Assembly (NCBI GenBank): GCA_035487295.1
Contig: DATHMH010000024.1
Span: 143,502-207,501, forward strand
Length of the DNA: 64,000 nt
Reading direction: 5' to 3'
Source of the DNA: QIAW01 sp035487295
GTDB taxonomy: Bacteria; Acidobacteriota; Terriglobia; Terriglobales; Acidobacteriaceae
The notes beneath the pieces are model-generated. The model was not told where the DNA came from. It searched no databases and saw only the letters and a list, made by a program, of their open reading frames with translations. How positions within the stretch are numbered: position 1 is the first letter of the stretch; the number at the start of each line of letters is the position of its first letter. Positions 63,588 through 64,000 of this stretch are shown here, piece after piece. A program made the translations under genes and the position numbers.

Positions 63588-64000
63588 GTGAGCTCGGACC
63601 GCTCCAAGACAGTTTACTACGCCAGTATCGGACCCGAGCTCACGCTCTACGACATCGACGTTGACGGCGCCGCGCTGATCAAGCGCGGCGCGGTGACGCT
63701 GCCGGCAAACATCCAATATGTCTGGCCGCATCCGTCGCGGCGCACTCTCTACGCGGTGTCGAGCAATGGCGGCCCGCAGGTGACGGGCGATACGCACCGC
63801 GCCAACGCGCTGACCATCGATCCCGCCACAGGCGCATTGCAACTACACGGACCGGCCGCGGCGCTGCCGTCGCGGCCGATCCACTGCAGCGTCGATGCCG
63901 GCGGTGCATATTTGCTCACGGCGTACAACAATCCGAGCAACGTCACGGTGCACCGCCTCAATGCCGACGGCACGATCGGTGCACAAGTCGCACAGCCGGG
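63588..64000 (+). CDS. Lactonase-type beta-propeller protein (6-phosphogluconolactonase-like), 3' cut by window edge
   Basis: From GTG 63588 (GGAGGAAGC upstream) the frame runs to the window edge, 137 codons. It reads SSDRSKTVYYASIGPELTLYDIDVDGAALI, then TLPANIQYVWPHPSRRTLYAVSSNG, and GDTHRANALTIDPATGALQLHG...RPIHCSVDAGGAYLLTAYNNPSNVTVHRLNADG. This is the start of a seven-bladed beta-propeller lactonase. The substrate could be 6-phosphogluconolactone or another lactone. Codon use is very GC-rich, unlike the bulk of the window. It is 51 bases after the pirin gene, probably the same operon. Confidence 0.82.
   Translation, partial: MSSDRSKTVYYASIGPELTLYDIDVDGAALIKRGAVTLPANIQYVWPHPSRRTLYAVSSNGGPQVTGDTHRANALTIDPATGALQLHGPAAALPSRPIHCSVDAGGAYLLTAYNNPSNVTVHRLNADGTIGAQVAQP

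Noticed and set aside
62637..63842. 401-codon minus-strand frame opposite the pirin gene
   Set aside because: High GC at third positions removes stops on the opposite strand. The translation is Arg/Ala/Val-rich without domains, whereas the + strand is a clear pirin.

Overview
The window looks like a chromosomal segment of an Acidobacteriota bacterium (Terriglobia-like), though no rRNA or other phylogenetic marker confirms it. The signs are an Oar-type TonB-dependent receptor with a carboxypeptidase-like N-terminal domain, secreted DUF1800/DUF1501 partners, a large radical SAM protein of the tetraether/membrane-spanning-lipid synthase type, many small secreted or lipoprotein genes and moderate-to-high GC. 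I found no tRNA, rRNA, CRISPR array, prophage or intact insertion sequence. Both edges cut genes: a secreted GH18-like protein on the left and a lactonase-type beta-propeller on the right.

Layout. 1-4 kb: GH18-like protein with Fn3 domains and poly-Gly linkers, a TauE/SafE permease with its DUF1634 partner, and a secreted beta-helix protein. 4-7 kb: rpsO-pnp operon, whose PNPase carries an RGG/His-rich tail. 7-11 kb: two radical SAM genes, the larger resembling Tes/MSS lipid synthases. 11.1-12.1 kb: a gene-poor stretch with dispersed repeats. 12-16.4 kb: a four-gene MacAB/DevBCA-like exporter. 16.7-19.6 kb: YjbR, VOC, AraC, DUF1272 and DUF4230 genes. 19.6-26 kb: three secreted proteins (DUF1800, DUF1501, cupredoxin/Ig). 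26-31 kb: YjbQ, a Gly-rich protein, DUF6249, and an ECF sigma/membrane protein pair followed by two paralogous lipoproteins. 31.6-36.8 kb: OmpR-type regulator, histidine kinase, porin and a second cupredoxin-like protein. 36.9-44.5 kb: methyltransferase, M48 protease, an MJ1255-type glycosyltransferase and a secreted PDZ-TPR-CHAT protein with 123-bp tandem repeats.

44.5-52.1 kb holds the TonB-dependent receptor and the cydAB oxidase genes, with three gene relics between them (MscS, MFS, GGDEF) that mark a decaying region. 52.1-59.3 kb: a DUF5335-like gene and a complete suf operon (Rrf2 regulator, sufB, C, D, S, U, T) with overlapping or closely packed genes. 59.3-64 kb: recQ, a MarR regulator whose candidate 12-bp operators also precede yceI, a pirin gene and the partial lactonase. 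Base and codon use become clearly more GC-rich within the pirin gene and into the lactonase, suggesting transfer from another lineage or an assembly join.

The strongest leads are the Tes/MSS-like radical SAM locus, the CHAT-TPR protein, the MarR/YceI operator set and the two secreted copper-site clusters. Family names come from recognisable motifs; no database search was run.
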